Shown piece by piece: positions 18,801-25,250 of a stretch of 64,000 nucleotides of DNA. The notes below the pieces were generated by a model. The model worked only from the letters and a program-made list of their open reading frames with translations. It did not search any database and was not told where the DNA came from. How positions within the stretch are numbered: the stretch's first letter is position 1; each line of letters opens with the position of its first letter. Made by a program: the position numbers and the translations under genes. The stretch comes from Saccharospirillaceae bacterium (GTDB lineage Bacteria > Pseudomonadota > Gammaproteobacteria > Pseudomonadales > Oceanobacteraceae): NCBI GenBank assembly GCA_022448365.1, contig JAKVCS010000003.1:1488001-1552000 (forward strand). Direction: 5' to 3'.

Positions 18801-20335
18801 TATGGGCTTCTGACGTAGTCCGTGACGAAGGTGTGATGATTGCCTTTGGCCTGGATATGTTGGGTCTGGAACCGATATGGAACAGCCGTGGCCTGGTAAA
18901 AGGATTAAAACGTCAGATACTGCCCGAAGGCCGCAGCCGTCGCGATATGGTATTTACCAGTTCAGGCCTGTTCCGCGATTTATACGGGCAGCAAATGTCG
19001 CTGTTAAATCGTGCATCATTAATGGCACTGGATGCTTCGTCCGATACCATTCGCAAAGATTATCCGGCATTAACCCTGGCATTATCTGAAGCGCTTAGCC
19101 TGCTAGGAAAGGATGCCAAAGGCGGTTCTGAATCACTGCAATTTAACCAGGTGGCGAAGCACTGGGTTAATCAGGCACGCGTGTTATTGCGTGATGGCGT
19201 AGCCGAGAAAAAAGCCGGCATTATTGCCAGCATGCGTGTGTTCGGTGATGCACCGGGGAGTTATGGCGCTGGTATTAACCGTATGGTGGAACGTTCTGGT
19301 GCCTGGGAAAACCGCAACGAACTGGCCGATGTGTATATTCGCCGTATTGGCCACAGCTATGGCTTAAATGACTTTGGTGCTCCGGCACAAAAGGCCTTTA
19401 AAACTCTGCTTAAAGACGTGGAAAATACCTACTTCGGCCGCTCCAGTAATTTGTATGGCCTGATTGATAACAACGACGCCTTTGATTATCTGGGGGGGTT
19501 GAGCCTGGCGGTGGAATCCGTTAGCGGCAAGGCGCCCAATAATTTTGTACTCGATCACAGCGATCCACAAAACTTTAAAGCCCGCCCGTTAGGCTTAGCC
19601 TTACGTCAGGAATTACGTGGTCGGTTCTTAAACCCGGAGTGGCTGAAAGGTCTGATGGAACACGGTTACGCCGGTGCCCGCACCATGGGTAACGAATTTC
19701 TCGAATACCTGTGGGGCTGGCAGGTGACGAACCCAACCTTGGTCGGCGACTGGGCCTGGGAAGAAGTTAAAGCCGTGTATATCGATGACAAACATCAGTT
19801 ACAGCTGGATGAGTTTCTGCAGCAAGGTCATAACGCTCACGTAAAAGCCAACATGCTGGCCATTATGTTGGTGGCGATTCATAAAGACTTCTGGAACGCC
19901 GACGACCAAACCGTACAACAACTGGCAAGCGAATTTGCCGAACTGGTGGCTGACAACGGCTTACCCGGCAGCGGCCATACCGACCCGGATAACCCGATGC
20001 TAGGTTGGCTGGAGCAACACTTGAGCAGCGAGCAATGGCAAGCACTGAAACAACAAATCGATCTGGCCCGCCCGGTAGATGAAACCGCCGGACAGGAACC
20101 CGAATACACCCGTATTGCTGAGCTGGAGGTGAGCGCAGAAGAGCTGGCAGCTGCGCAACAGCAAGCTGAAGAATCTCAATCCCAGCAACCAAGCGAACAA
20201 GCTGATCAGCAACAGCAGGATGAACTACACAGTGATGCTGAAGTAAGCCTGCAGCCAGCCTGGATACAGTTAGCCCTGGTTGTGTTTGCGATATTGGTTG
20301 TGTTGATTGGTTTTGCCCGTAGCCGACGGCTGTAA
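15833..20335 (+). CDS. CobN/ChlH-type chelatase, predicted exported and membrane-anchored (HmuS-like)
   Basis: A 1500-aa member of the CobN/magnesium-chelatase H family. Start chosen at 15833 because GAGG lies 5 nt upstream and a signal-like segment follows (LLMHMAQLLLLVSMICQTQA, about residues 18-37). The family core spans about residues 140-1400, with YVHLGRHSTYEFLPRRSVGL near residue 705 and YPYIVDGVGEGIQAKRRGLA shortly after. The tail is Gln-rich (residues 1435-1465) and ends in one transmembrane helix (IQLALVVFAILVVLIGFA) and basic SRRL. That topology predicts a periplasmic enzyme tethered to the inner membrane, unlike cytosolic CobN. No CobS/CobT or corrin-synthesis genes are nearby. 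A B12 riboswitch precedes it. A metal-removing or tetrapyrrole-binding role, as for HmuS, fits better than cobalt insertion, but this is inference. Confidence 0.88.
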   Translation: MVIFKQLLFVQRLSLKPLLMHMAQLLLLVSMICQTQALTANEPDYLLVLTSQRNAETVAEAARLFKLQYPQLAVQARTDNQIYEADENQRAQLVGNARAIIGAGLFGPAVAELSPLFKQFKQQQKPLLIFNSDHRLVGMSELGGKNFFGNQQQVGELSKQRATDDFARWLNAIQQKNPAQAKWLQARAYWQAGGAENSKALFSWVFRQTGAETPASAPLPQPRLRWYTNGKIQNQLPALNSEAASEKKSLVAILDHAGGGRPADVALLRQLCSQIENPDNEQPGQRCIASLAYWGEAGVKAVEQLLPYQDQLSAIVMLQDFVIGGGEGRERTNALLQQLNVPLLKAIKLRDRSALEHQLSADGLAAEKVYYQVAMPELQGASQPLIIASAGEPQNDPISGIRIQAIEPKQDGLTALTSRLSRWAALQQKNNANKRIAIVYYNHPPGRHNIGADNLDVPASLWQILNQLKAQGYNVGELPASQEALLDEMQLRGVNLPRDATALKNMSDKIQTMAPSDYQSWFDQLPDSVRNEMINGPFGLLHEQLKAAVVAKKPELADGLLHHTFEEMHHLLEGVDHKGRERALALIEQLEVCYVNTVKAAEKTNNGQYPACMDKQAPQLITALQKTGIEGLGGWGPAPGNVMTFNNQLLLPGLQFGNVFIGPQPPRGWQINEELLHANLAFPPPHQYLAFYHFLRNTFKADAYVHLGRHSTYEFLPRRSVGLGEDDYSRIIGADIPGIYPYIVDGVGEGIQAKRRGLAVMVDHLTPPLESTPLYDELLQLRQLIESFEASHGSGNEAVAERLVQQIVAKVDQLELRDELAQAMSAELAVMGISFEEVNDDMLVHEVGHYLTDLQERFMPLGLHIFGKEWNADAVEMMLQSMLGRHSDDNGKPLTAEQKETQSGWKDLLKQSPDAEMAALMNGLNGRYVAPGQGNDPIRSPDSLPTGRNFYALDSSLIPSKLAWQLGQEMAADARKNNPQTADKNEAIILWASDVVRDEGVMIAFGLDMLGLEPIWNSRGLVKGLKRQILPEGRSRRDMVFTSSGLFRDLYGQQMSLLNRASLMALDASSDTIRKDYPALTLALSEALSLLGKDAKGGSESLQFNQVAKHWVNQARVLLRDGVAEKKAGIIASMRVFGDAPGSYGAGINRMVERSGAWENRNELADVYIRRIGHSYGLNDFGAPAQKAFKTLLKDVENTYFGRSSNLYGLIDNNDAFDYLGGLSLAVESVSGKAPNNFVLDHSDPQNFKARPLGLALRQELRGRFLNPEWLKGLMEHGYAGARTMGNEFLEYLWGWQVTNPTLVGDWAWEEVKAVYIDDKHQLQLDEFLQQGHNAHVKANMLAIMLVAIHKDFWNADDQTVQQLASEFAELVADNGLPGSGHTDPDNPMLGWLEQHLSSEQWQALKQQIDLARPVDETAGQEPEYTRIAELEVSAEELAAAQQQAEESQSQQPSEQADQQQQDELHSDAEVSLQPAWIQLALVVFAILVVLIGFARSRRL

Positions 20336-20353
20336 AACCTGAGTCTGTCTACT

Positions 20354-20394
20354 TAAAGTCTCTGAATCACGTTTCTGCTGATCCAGAGACTTTT
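20354..20394 (+). terminator. Terminator between convergent cobN and intI
   Basis: AAAGTCTCTG (20355-20364) pairs with CAGAGACTTT (20383-20392) around a longer loop and is followed by a short T-run. It is placed to end the cobN transcript just before the convergent integrase gene. Confidence 0.6.
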
Positions 20395-21355
20395 ACATTA
20401 ATAAATCGATTGGACTGGTGGTGCCTGCAAAGTGCTGGCCTAACACGTGGGTATATATCTGAGTGGTAGAAACATCACTATGACCTAATAATTCCTGGAC
20501 TGTGCGAATATCTTGTACAGCGCGCAGTAATTCTGTTGCGAAGCTGTGTCTGAAGGTATGACATGAAATCCGTTTGGCTGATAACCCTGCATTCTTCACT
20601 GCTAGCCTTAATGCCTTTCTGGGCACCGACGCATCTAGGTGATGACGACATAAAACTCCTGTTGCTGGATGTGTACACAACCTGCTGGACGGGAAGATAA
20701 ACATCCACGCAGCTTCTCGATAAGCGGAAGGATATTTACGCCCTAACGCTCCAGGCATGGAAGGCCCAATACCCTGATTGTTATCTTCGACCTGAATATA
20801 CAAAGCCCGCTGAAAATATTCTTCAACAAAGGGTTGCAGTTTATGTGGAAATATCGTGACTCGATCTTTAGCACCTTTGCCATTAAACACAGATAGCGAG
20901 CCTTGACTAAAATTAAAGTCCTTAATTCTCAGTCGTAGACATTCAGAGATTCTCAAACCAGATCCAAACAACAGGGAAAAAATTAACCGTTCTCTTGGCT
21001 CACAGCATTTGAGAATCTGATTCACTTCTTGTGAAGATATCACGATTGGCAGATGTCTCGGACGTGTAGCGAGGCTAAAACCCAGTTCACCCAAGGGCTT
21101 TTTCAAATATTTGTTATAAAGGAATACCAAAGCGTTCAAAGCAACCTTCTGTGTATTGATTGCAACATCACGCTGATTTGCCAAGAAATTCAGAAACAAG
21201 ATGACTTCTTCCGGCCCCATGACAGAAGGGTGCTGGAGCCGATGATAACGAATATAGAACCGAATCCAGTAAATATAAGTGTTCTCTGTACGAATGCTAT
21301 AGCCATGAAGCCGCATGTATTGGCGGATTTCTGTCAAAAACTTACTCTTGGTCAT
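20393..21355 (-). CDS. intI: Integron integrase IntI
   Basis: A tyrosine recombinase of about 320 aa that inserts and excises gene cassettes at attI/attC. The ATG at 21355 has GGAG 6 nt upstream; an in-frame TTG 12 bp further out is less likely. An N-terminal SAM-like DNA-binding domain is followed by the catalytic domain with Arg in GSGLRISECLRL, HTFRHSFATELL (His and second Arg), LGHSDVSTTQIYTHV (His and nucleophile Tyr). The IntI-specific extra helix lies around SSRLCTHPATG and HHLDASVPRKALRLAV. It is divergent from the cassette array, as in classical integrons, and has a LexA box upstream. It appears intact. Confidence 0.95.
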   Translation of the reverse strand: MTKSKFLTEIRQYMRLHGYSIRTENTYIYWIRFYIRYHRLQHPSVMGPEEVILFLNFLANQRDVAINTQKVALNALVFLYNKYLKKPLGELGFSLATRPRHLPIVISSQEVNQILKCCEPRERLIFSLLFGSGLRISECLRLRIKDFNFSQGSLSVFNGKGAKDRVTIFPHKLQPFVEEYFQRALYIQVEDNNQGIGPSMPGALGRKYPSAYREAAWMFIFPSSRLCTHPATGVLCRHHLDASVPRKALRLAVKNAGLSAKRISCHTFRHSFATELLRAVQDIRTVQELLGHSDVSTTQIYTHVLGQHFAGTTSPIDLLM

Positions 21356-21380
21356 ACGATTCTCCAAATGTAAAGAGATA

Positions 21381-21396
21381 CTGTTTAAACATACAG
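21381..21396 (-). promoter_or_regulatory. LexA (SOS) box upstream of intI
   Basis: CTGTTTAAACATACAG matches the gammaproteobacterial LexA consensus CTGT-N8-ACAG perfectly and lies 26 bp before the intI start. SOS induction of intI is established in Vibrio and class 1 integrons, so the same control is expected here. Confidence 0.85.
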
Positions 21397-21675
21397 TATG
21401 ATTTCATATATTCAAGCCAAGATAGTGCAGTTTGTTTTCGTGCTTGCCCGCATTCCTCTCCAGTGATACTTTAAACACTAAAGAAATCAGTGGTTTACGG
21501 ATGTGGTTTACAAGATAGTAGGCATCCCCGTAGCCGAAATAGTGTGCGCGCACGCTTTTCTAGGAAGGAGTTGTATTGCTAAGGAAGGTTTCTCAATGAA
21601 ATCAGTTAGTTACACGAGTAATCTCGAAAGACTCTCGCCAGAATATCAGGCACGCACACGAATAAACTGTTAAAT
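21397..21675 (+). other. attI region with core site GTTAAAT
   Basis: The non-coding stretch between intI and the first cassette. The insertion core is best placed at GTTAAAT (21669-21675, fits GTTRRRY), because the first cassette then begins like all the others, with a short leader and a strong ribosome site. It contains a palindrome GTGTGCGCGCAC (21543-21554) and would also be expected to hold the array promoter Pc, though no consensus promoter stood out. The core position is inferred; integrase-binding direct repeats were not resolved. Confidence 0.6.
21596..21673 (+). CDS. Possible 25-aa mini-ORF ending across the attI core
   Basis: Reads MKSVSYTSNLERLSPEYQAR then TRINC and a TAA stop formed by the attI core itself (TGT-TAA overlaps G-TTAA). 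AAGGAAGG lies 8-15 nt before the ATG. The class 1 integron has an analogous short frame (ORF11) in attI1 that aids translation of first cassettes. No family; may be a translation primer or chance. Confidence 0.3.
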   Translation: MKSVSYTSNLERLSPEYQARTRINC

Positions 21676-21695
21676 ATCCTTTAAATGGAGTAGCA

Positions 21696-22034
21696 ATGAA
21701 AAAATATGTTTTATCTTTGGGCTTGTTTTTTTCGTCGATAGCAAATGCTTCTACAACAGACTGTCAAAACTTGCATATAGGAAGAATCTGGGTTGAAAAA
21801 GGAACTGGTTTAAAAGCAGTTGTATATCTTAATAATCGAGGCGATACCTCCGGTTCATATTGGAGCTACTTTAAAGATTGGTCACTGGATGAAAGAAAAG
21901 AAGCCCTTTCAATGTTGATGGCTGCGAAAGCATCAAATCATAGGGTAAATGTAATCACAGAGAATACTGATGGCTGTGGATTAATAGCAGGTGGTACCCA
22001 GACAAAAGCCCTCTTCTTAACAACTAATCCGTGA
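21696..22034 (+). CDS. Cassette 1: small secreted protein
   Basis: A 112-aa product of the first integron cassette, with GGAG 6 nt before the ATG. The signal peptide is clear (KKYVLSLGLFFSSIANA, cut near residue 18). The mature part has one early Cys (TDCQNLHIGRIWV), strands, a helix EALSMLMAAKASNHRVNV, and a second Cys in the following strand (DGCGLIAGG). The helix-then-strand-then-Cys layout recurs in five neighbouring cassettes. Function unknown. The fold resembles, by pattern only, the pentameric B subunits of AB5 toxins; other small secreted OB-like folds are equally possible. Confidence 0.8.
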   Translation: MKKYVLSLGLFFSSIANASTTDCQNLHIGRIWVEKGTGLKAVVYLNNRGDTSGSYWSYFKDWSLDERKEALSMLMAAKASNHRVNVITENTDGCGLIAGGTQTKALFLTTNP

Positions 22035-22125
22035 TTTAACAAGTGGGTGAAATGGACAAATTTAAGCATGGCTCGCTTCGCTCACAATACCATGCTTAAA
22101 TTCGCCCTTTACCCAGGCGTTATAA
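22034..22125 (+). repeat. attC site of cassette 1
   Basis: About 92 bp. The left core ATTTAAC (22034-22040) overlaps the stop codon, and the right core is GTTATAA (22119-22125). The interior is self-complementary: AATTTAAGCATGG pairs with CCATGCTTAAATT, and GTGGGT-like and ACCCAGGC arms form the inner boxes. Single-stranded folding of this type is what IntI recognises. Confidence 0.85.
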
Positions 22126-22150
22126 ATCAAGACTAAATTGGAGGCTAAAA

Positions 22151-22462
22151 ATGAAATTTGGTATCGCTATTATTTCTCTACTATTTTCACTCGGAGTGAG
22201 TTCAGCCGAAATAGATCGTAATTTAACAGTAACTAATGTTGCTATTGAAAGTAACAAGAAAGGCTATTTCCGAGTAGCTGAAGCACTATCTGCTTCCTGC
22301 GTGCATTCGGTTATTTATTTTGATTTAGAGAGTTCCTCTGGAGCTGGGTATTTGTCAGCTTTACTTAGTGCGAAAATGGCTAGTAAAAGGTTGTCATTAA
22401 TCTCATATGATATTGCTAGTGGGAGCAATGTGTGCACTGTATCAACTATTGAAATTGAATGA
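22151..22462 (+). CDS. Cassette 2: small secreted protein
   Basis: 103 aa, GGAGG 7-8 nt before the ATG. Signal peptide KFGIAIISLLFSLGVSSA (cut about residue 19). The mature chain has a Cys (SASCVHSVIYF), a helix GYLSALLSAKMASKRLSLI, and a second Cys followed by a last strand (VCTVSTIEIE). It shares the Cys/helix/strand/Cys plan with cassettes 1 and 3-6 but little residue identity. No known function. A disulfide between the two cysteines in the periplasm or outside the cell is likely. Confidence 0.8.
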   Translation: MKFGIAIISLLFSLGVSSAEIDRNLTVTNVAIESNKKGYFRVAEALSASCVHSVIYFDLESSSGAGYLSALLSAKMASKRLSLISYDIASGSNVCTVSTIEIE

Positions 22463-22463
22463 T

Positions 22464-22523
22464 TTATAACAAAGCTAGGCAGCCAGGACGCACTTCGTGC
22501 GCCTCTGCTAGCAGGCGTAATAT
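22464..22523 (+). repeat. attC site of cassette 2
   Basis: About 60 bp. The left end is TTATAAC-AAAGC and the right end GGC-GTAATAT (a degenerate GTTRRRY). The hairpin interior contains GGACGCAC-TTCG-TGCGCC and GCTAG arms. The right core has A in place of the second T of the consensus, so exchange efficiency may be reduced. Confidence 0.75.
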
Positions 22524-22546
22524 TTACTATAAGGAAAAACAAAAAT

Positions 22547-22864
22547 ATGAAATTCAAGCAGATTATGTTCTTGTCAGTATCATTAAGTTTGACTGTCACT
22601 GCTAATGCAGGAAGGTATTGGCCTGAAGCGACTTTAACTAGTTGGGAATTATACTTAAATAATGGAGTTGCATACATTTTATCCAGTCAATTTGCCGATC
22701 ATTGCTCTTATGATCGAGGACAAATAAATATGGATGGTACTGAATATAACAAATCGCTATATGCATATGCAATGTCTGCTAAAGCCAGAGGTAAAAATTT
22801 AAGGTATGTGGTAGATAGCACTCAGAAAACTTGTATTATTTCAGCATTGCAAGAACAGGATTAA
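22547..22864 (+). CDS. Cassette 3: small secreted protein
   Basis: 105 aa with AAGGA upstream. Signal peptide (KFKQIMFLSVSLSLTVTANA, cut about residue 21). The mature part carries ADHCSYDRGQINM, a helix KSLYAYAMSAKARGKNLRYVV, and a second Cys (KTCIISAL). It follows the same layout as its neighbours. AT-rich relative to the chromosomal genes around it, as usual for recruited cassettes. Function unknown. Confidence 0.78.
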   Translation: MKFKQIMFLSVSLSLTVTANAGRYWPEATLTSWELYLNNGVAYILSSQFADHCSYDRGQINMDGTEYNKSLYAYAMSAKARGKNLRYVVDSTQKTCIISALQEQD

Positions 22865-22869
22865 CTACC

Positions 22870-22917
22870 ATATAACAAAACCTTGCTTGGGATAAACCCA
22901 AGAAGGCGGCGTTATGT
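22870..22917 (+). repeat. attC site of cassette 3 (short)
   Basis: About 48 bp between ATATAAC (22870-22876) and GTTATGT (22911-22917). Inner pairing CTTGGG/CCCAAG gives the hairpin. It is shorter than the usual 57-bp minimum, so it may be truncated or a compact variant. Confidence 0.7.
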
Positions 22918-22932
22918 TTTAAAGGAAAAACA

Positions 22933-23250
22933 ATGAAAAAATTATTATCTGCCTTCTTAATCCTAGCAAGTTCGATAAATGTTAGTGCTAACGAGGTCGA
23001 AAAGTCTGAAATTACTTACATTTCCCCATGGGAAGACCACATAGATATTCAAACAAGCGGTACAAAGATAGATCCAGATAATTGTGGCGACAAAAACTTG
23101 TATAGAATTGACCTCCATAATGATAATGGTGCTTCGGAAAAATTGTCAGTTTTATTGTCAGCATTTATGGCTGGAAAGCCAGTTGGCTTACGTTTGAAAG
23201 GTTGCGTTGGGGATAAACCTAAGATATTTGGTGTTCGTTTATACAAATAA
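22933..23250 (+). CDS. Cassette 4: small secreted protein
   Basis: 105 aa, AAAGGA 8 nt before the ATG. Signal peptide KKLLSAFLILASSINVSA (cut about residue 19). The best-preserved example of the local pattern: DNCGDKNLYRIDLHN, then EKLSVLLSAFMAGKPVGLRL, then KGCVGDKPKIFGVRLYK. The glycine-rich turn after the helix (AGKPV) and the Cys in the next strand are typical of small secreted cassette proteins seen in other marine gammaproteobacterial integrons. Function unknown. Confidence 0.8.
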   Translation: MKKLLSAFLILASSINVSANEVEKSEITYISPWEDHIDIQTSGTKIDPDNCGDKNLYRIDLHNDNGASEKLSVLLSAFMAGKPVGLRLKGCVGDKPKIFGVRLYK

Positions 23251-23261
23251 ACATAAAAAAA

Positions 23262-23339
23262 ATGTTAAGTCGCCGAAAAAGGCGCTGCTAGGACGGCTTT
23301 CCGCTGCGCTCCAAGCCGCCTCTTACATTGGCGTTATGA
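23262..23339 (+). repeat. attC site of cassette 4
   Basis: About 78 bp, from ATGTTAAG-TCGCC to GGC-GTTATGA (right core 23333-23339). The interior has AGGACGGCTT/AAGCCGCC complementary arms flanking a TTCCGCTGCGCTCC loop. The left core is degenerate. Confidence 0.75.
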
Positions 23340-23372
23340 TTCCGCAAAGAAACTCACACTAAAGGAGAACCA

Positions 23373-23720
23373 ATGAGAATTATTTTTCTAATCGTGATTT
23401 GTATGTTTTCTATAACTGTACACGCAGCAAAGTATTCTGCAACAGGAGTTGTTCAGGACATAAAAATGTTCTCTGAAAACCCTAACATATACAATACTGA
23501 ACAATTAGGTAGGGTTTTTATTTACCTAAATGAACTCCCAAAGGCATGCGCATCAAATGAGAAGCGCATAGCCATTAGCAGCAATCATCCACTGTTTGAT
23601 TCCGTCCTGTCAGTCGCATTGGTATCAAAAACCACACAAACCCCTGTGGAAATTTGGTATCTCGACTCGTGTTCACAGAGATCAAATGCTTGGGATTTTT
23701 CTATAATGATACTGAAATAA
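23373..23720 (+). CDS. Cassette 5: small secreted protein
   Basis: 115 aa, AAAGGAG 6-7 nt before the ATG. Signal peptide RIIFLIVICMFSITVHA (cut about residue 18). The mature part has GRVFIYLNELPKACASNEKR, a helix LFDSVLSVALVSKTTQTPVEIW, and a Cys (LDSCSQRSNAW) before the final strand IMILK. It has the same plan as cassettes 1-4 and 6, with a slightly longer N-terminal region. Function unknown. Confidence 0.78.
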   Translation: MRIIFLIVICMFSITVHAAKYSATGVVQDIKMFSENPNIYNTEQLGRVFIYLNELPKACASNEKRIAISSNHPLFDSVLSVALVSKTTQTPVEIWYLDSCSQRSNAWDFSIMILK

Positions 23721-23832
23721 GCATAACAAGATGCTGGTGCGGAGCCAAAACTCAGCGCTTGTTTGTGCATGGCTTCGCCATTATACGCGTAACCAACCAC
23801 CAAGCTTTTACCCGTACAGTACGGCGTTATGA
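23721..23832 (+). repeat. attC site of cassette 5
   Basis: About 112 bp, GCATAAC (23721-23727) to GTTATGA (23826-23832), with CGGC before the right core. Pairing arms include GCGCTTG/CAAGC-like and GTACAG/GTAC segments; longer and less tightly paired than the others. Confidence 0.72.
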
Positions 23833-23851
23833 CAAAGTAAGGAAGATATAC

Positions 23852-24169
23852 ATGAAAAATTTTATTTTATTAGCAAGCATGTTATTGCCAAGCCTATCGT
23901 TAGCAGGCAGTGACGATTTCACGGTTAAAGGTTTAGGTATCAGCACCTCAAATACGATATTTTTAGACGTTAACGAGTCCCACTCTCAGTCAGAGTGCAG
24001 TAACAAAAACTCTTTCAGATTTAAAACCGCACATCCTTTATATAAAGAAATTTATGCTACTCTCCTAACGGCTAAAGCAACTAGAAGTGAAGTAAGAATC
24101 GCATTTTCGGATAGTGTGAGTGATTGTGTATACAATTCGCCTCAAATACTTTCTGTATATATAAAGTAA
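23852..24169 (+). CDS. Cassette 6: small secreted protein
   Basis: 105 aa, AAGGAAG 9 nt before the ATG. Signal peptide KNFILLASMLLPSLSLA (cut about residue 18). Mature part: FTVKGLGISTSNTIFLDV, ECSNKNSFRFKT, helix LYKEIYATLLTAKATRSEVRI, DCVYNSPQILSVYIK. Two cysteines and the helix position match the neighbouring cassette proteins. Function unknown. An alternative upstream start in the same frame lies within the preceding attC and is rejected. Confidence 0.8.
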   Translation: MKNFILLASMLLPSLSLAGSDDFTVKGLGISTSNTIFLDVNESHSQSECSNKNSFRFKTAHPLYKEIYATLLTAKATRSEVRIAFSDSVSDCVYNSPQILSVYIK

Positions 24170-24171
24170 TG

Positions 24172-24243
24172 TCATAACAAGCGCATGTTGCCGGACTGGT
24201 TTTCCGCTTCGCTTCAAACCAGTCGCAAATGCGGGCGTTAGGA
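24172..24243 (+). repeat. attC site of cassette 6
   Basis: About 72 bp: TCATAAC-AAGCGC at the left, GCGGGC-GTTAGGA at the right (core 24237-24243). A strong interior palindrome GACTGGTTTtccgcttcgcttcAAACCAGTC and CATTTGCG-like arms make this one of the clearest attC hairpins. Confidence 0.85.
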
Positions 24244-24259
24244 CTACAAAGGAATCGAG

Positions 24260-24706
24260 ATGCGGAGTGAATTTCAATACTTCATGAACCAAGATGATCA
24301 TGCGTTCTTTGACGAGTATCTTCGTAGCATTCATGGAGTAAGCATCAAGCAGGGGAAACACTTCGATGAGATTCTACTGGATGATGGCTTCATCCAATAT
24401 GAACGAAGTTTCCTAGAAGACAGAGTTCTTACTTCCGGCCGCATTGCAATTACTTCGACTGATTTGGACGGGGCTTACAACTTTTCGTCGCATCAGGCAG
24501 TTGAGTCACTGTACAAAAAATTAAGAAATTGGCTCAAAAAACGTAGCGTCAACTCTCTGGTTTGTTTCAACGAGAAATCAGAGAACCCTGCGACCCAAGC
24601 TGTAAAAAGCTTTTGGCTAGGACCTGGCGCTGAGGCAATACTAAATGATCCAGCTATTAAGCTAAAACAATTTAAATCGGGCAATATCGTATTTAAGCTG
24701 GCATAA
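24260..24706 (+). CDS. Cassette 7: cytoplasmic protein of unknown function
   Basis: 148 aa without a signal peptide, AAGGA 9 nt before the ATG. Acidic-hydrophobic N-terminus (FQYFMNQDDHAFFDEYLRSI), a mixed alpha/beta middle (VLTSGRIAITSTDLDGAYNF), a basic helix SLYKKLRNWLKKRSVNSLVC, and a C-terminal strand KSGNIVFKLA. No catalytic motif recognised. It differs from the secreted family in neighbouring cassettes. Possibly a small enzyme or binding protein; no function assigned. Confidence 0.75.
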   Translation: MRSEFQYFMNQDDHAFFDEYLRSIHGVSIKQGKHFDEILLDDGFIQYERSFLEDRVLTSGRIAITSTDLDGAYNFSSHQAVESLYKKLRNWLKKRSVNSLVCFNEKSENPATQAVKSFWLGPGAEAILNDPAIKLKQFKSGNIVFKLA

Positions 24707-24708
24707 AG

Positions 24709-24769
24709 CCCTAACAAGGCGCTCAAGCAAGGACGCAGCAAAGCTGCGCCGCTTAGCTTGGCGTTATAC
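24709..24769 (+). repeat. attC site of cassette 7
   Basis: About 61 bp: CCCTAAC-AAGGC at the left, GGC-GTTATAC at the right (core 24763-24769). Inner arms GGACGCAGC-AAA-GCTGCGCC and CTCAAGC/GCTTAG-like give a classic short attC, close to those of mobile integrons. Confidence 0.88.
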
Positions 24770-24782
24770 ATCAAGGAATAAT

Positions 24783-25250
24783 ATGCGGATAATCATCGTT
24801 CTACTGCTGAGCTTTTTCTCATAATTACTCGCTGCTCAAGAGGAGTATACGAATCCAGTTGATGGTAAGACATACGTGGCGGACTGGAAAACATATCAGC
24901 CTGACGGAGGGAGTAAGCCCCAAGATGGGCGCGTGATTAATTCAGGGGTAAGGCTTCTTAGTGCTCAGGCTGATTTTGAAAAGAATACGACAGCCGAAGA
25001 ATTAGCAAAATTGATAGGATTTATTCAAGAAGTACTCACGAAAGAATCACAGGATTATAAAGGTAGTGGCGAAATTCTTCTTCAAATCGAGCTTCGTAAT
25101 GAAGATAACCCTGAATTTAAAATGTCCTATCAAGGGGAGCTTACGGAAGATTATCTTCAGCGATTCTATGGTGTACTAGAGTCTATTGAATATAAAACGC
25201 TACAAAGTTCTGTGATGTTACAAGTTCACTTCGTGGTGAAAAATGCATAA
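24783..25250 (+). pseudogene. Cassette 8: secreted-type protein with stop codon inside the signal peptide
   Basis: The frame opens at ATG 24783 (AAGGA upstream) as MRIIIVLLLSFFS, meets TAA at 24822-24824, and continues in the same frame as LLAAQEEYTNPVDGKTYVAD to a stop at 25250. Removing the stop restores a normal signal peptide (cut after LLAA) and a mature protein of about 135 aa. A GTG at 24876 could start a cytosolic 124-aa form but has no clear ribosome site. Best read as a gene recently disabled by a nonsense change. The product is of unknown function and unlike the other cassettes. Confidence 0.7.
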
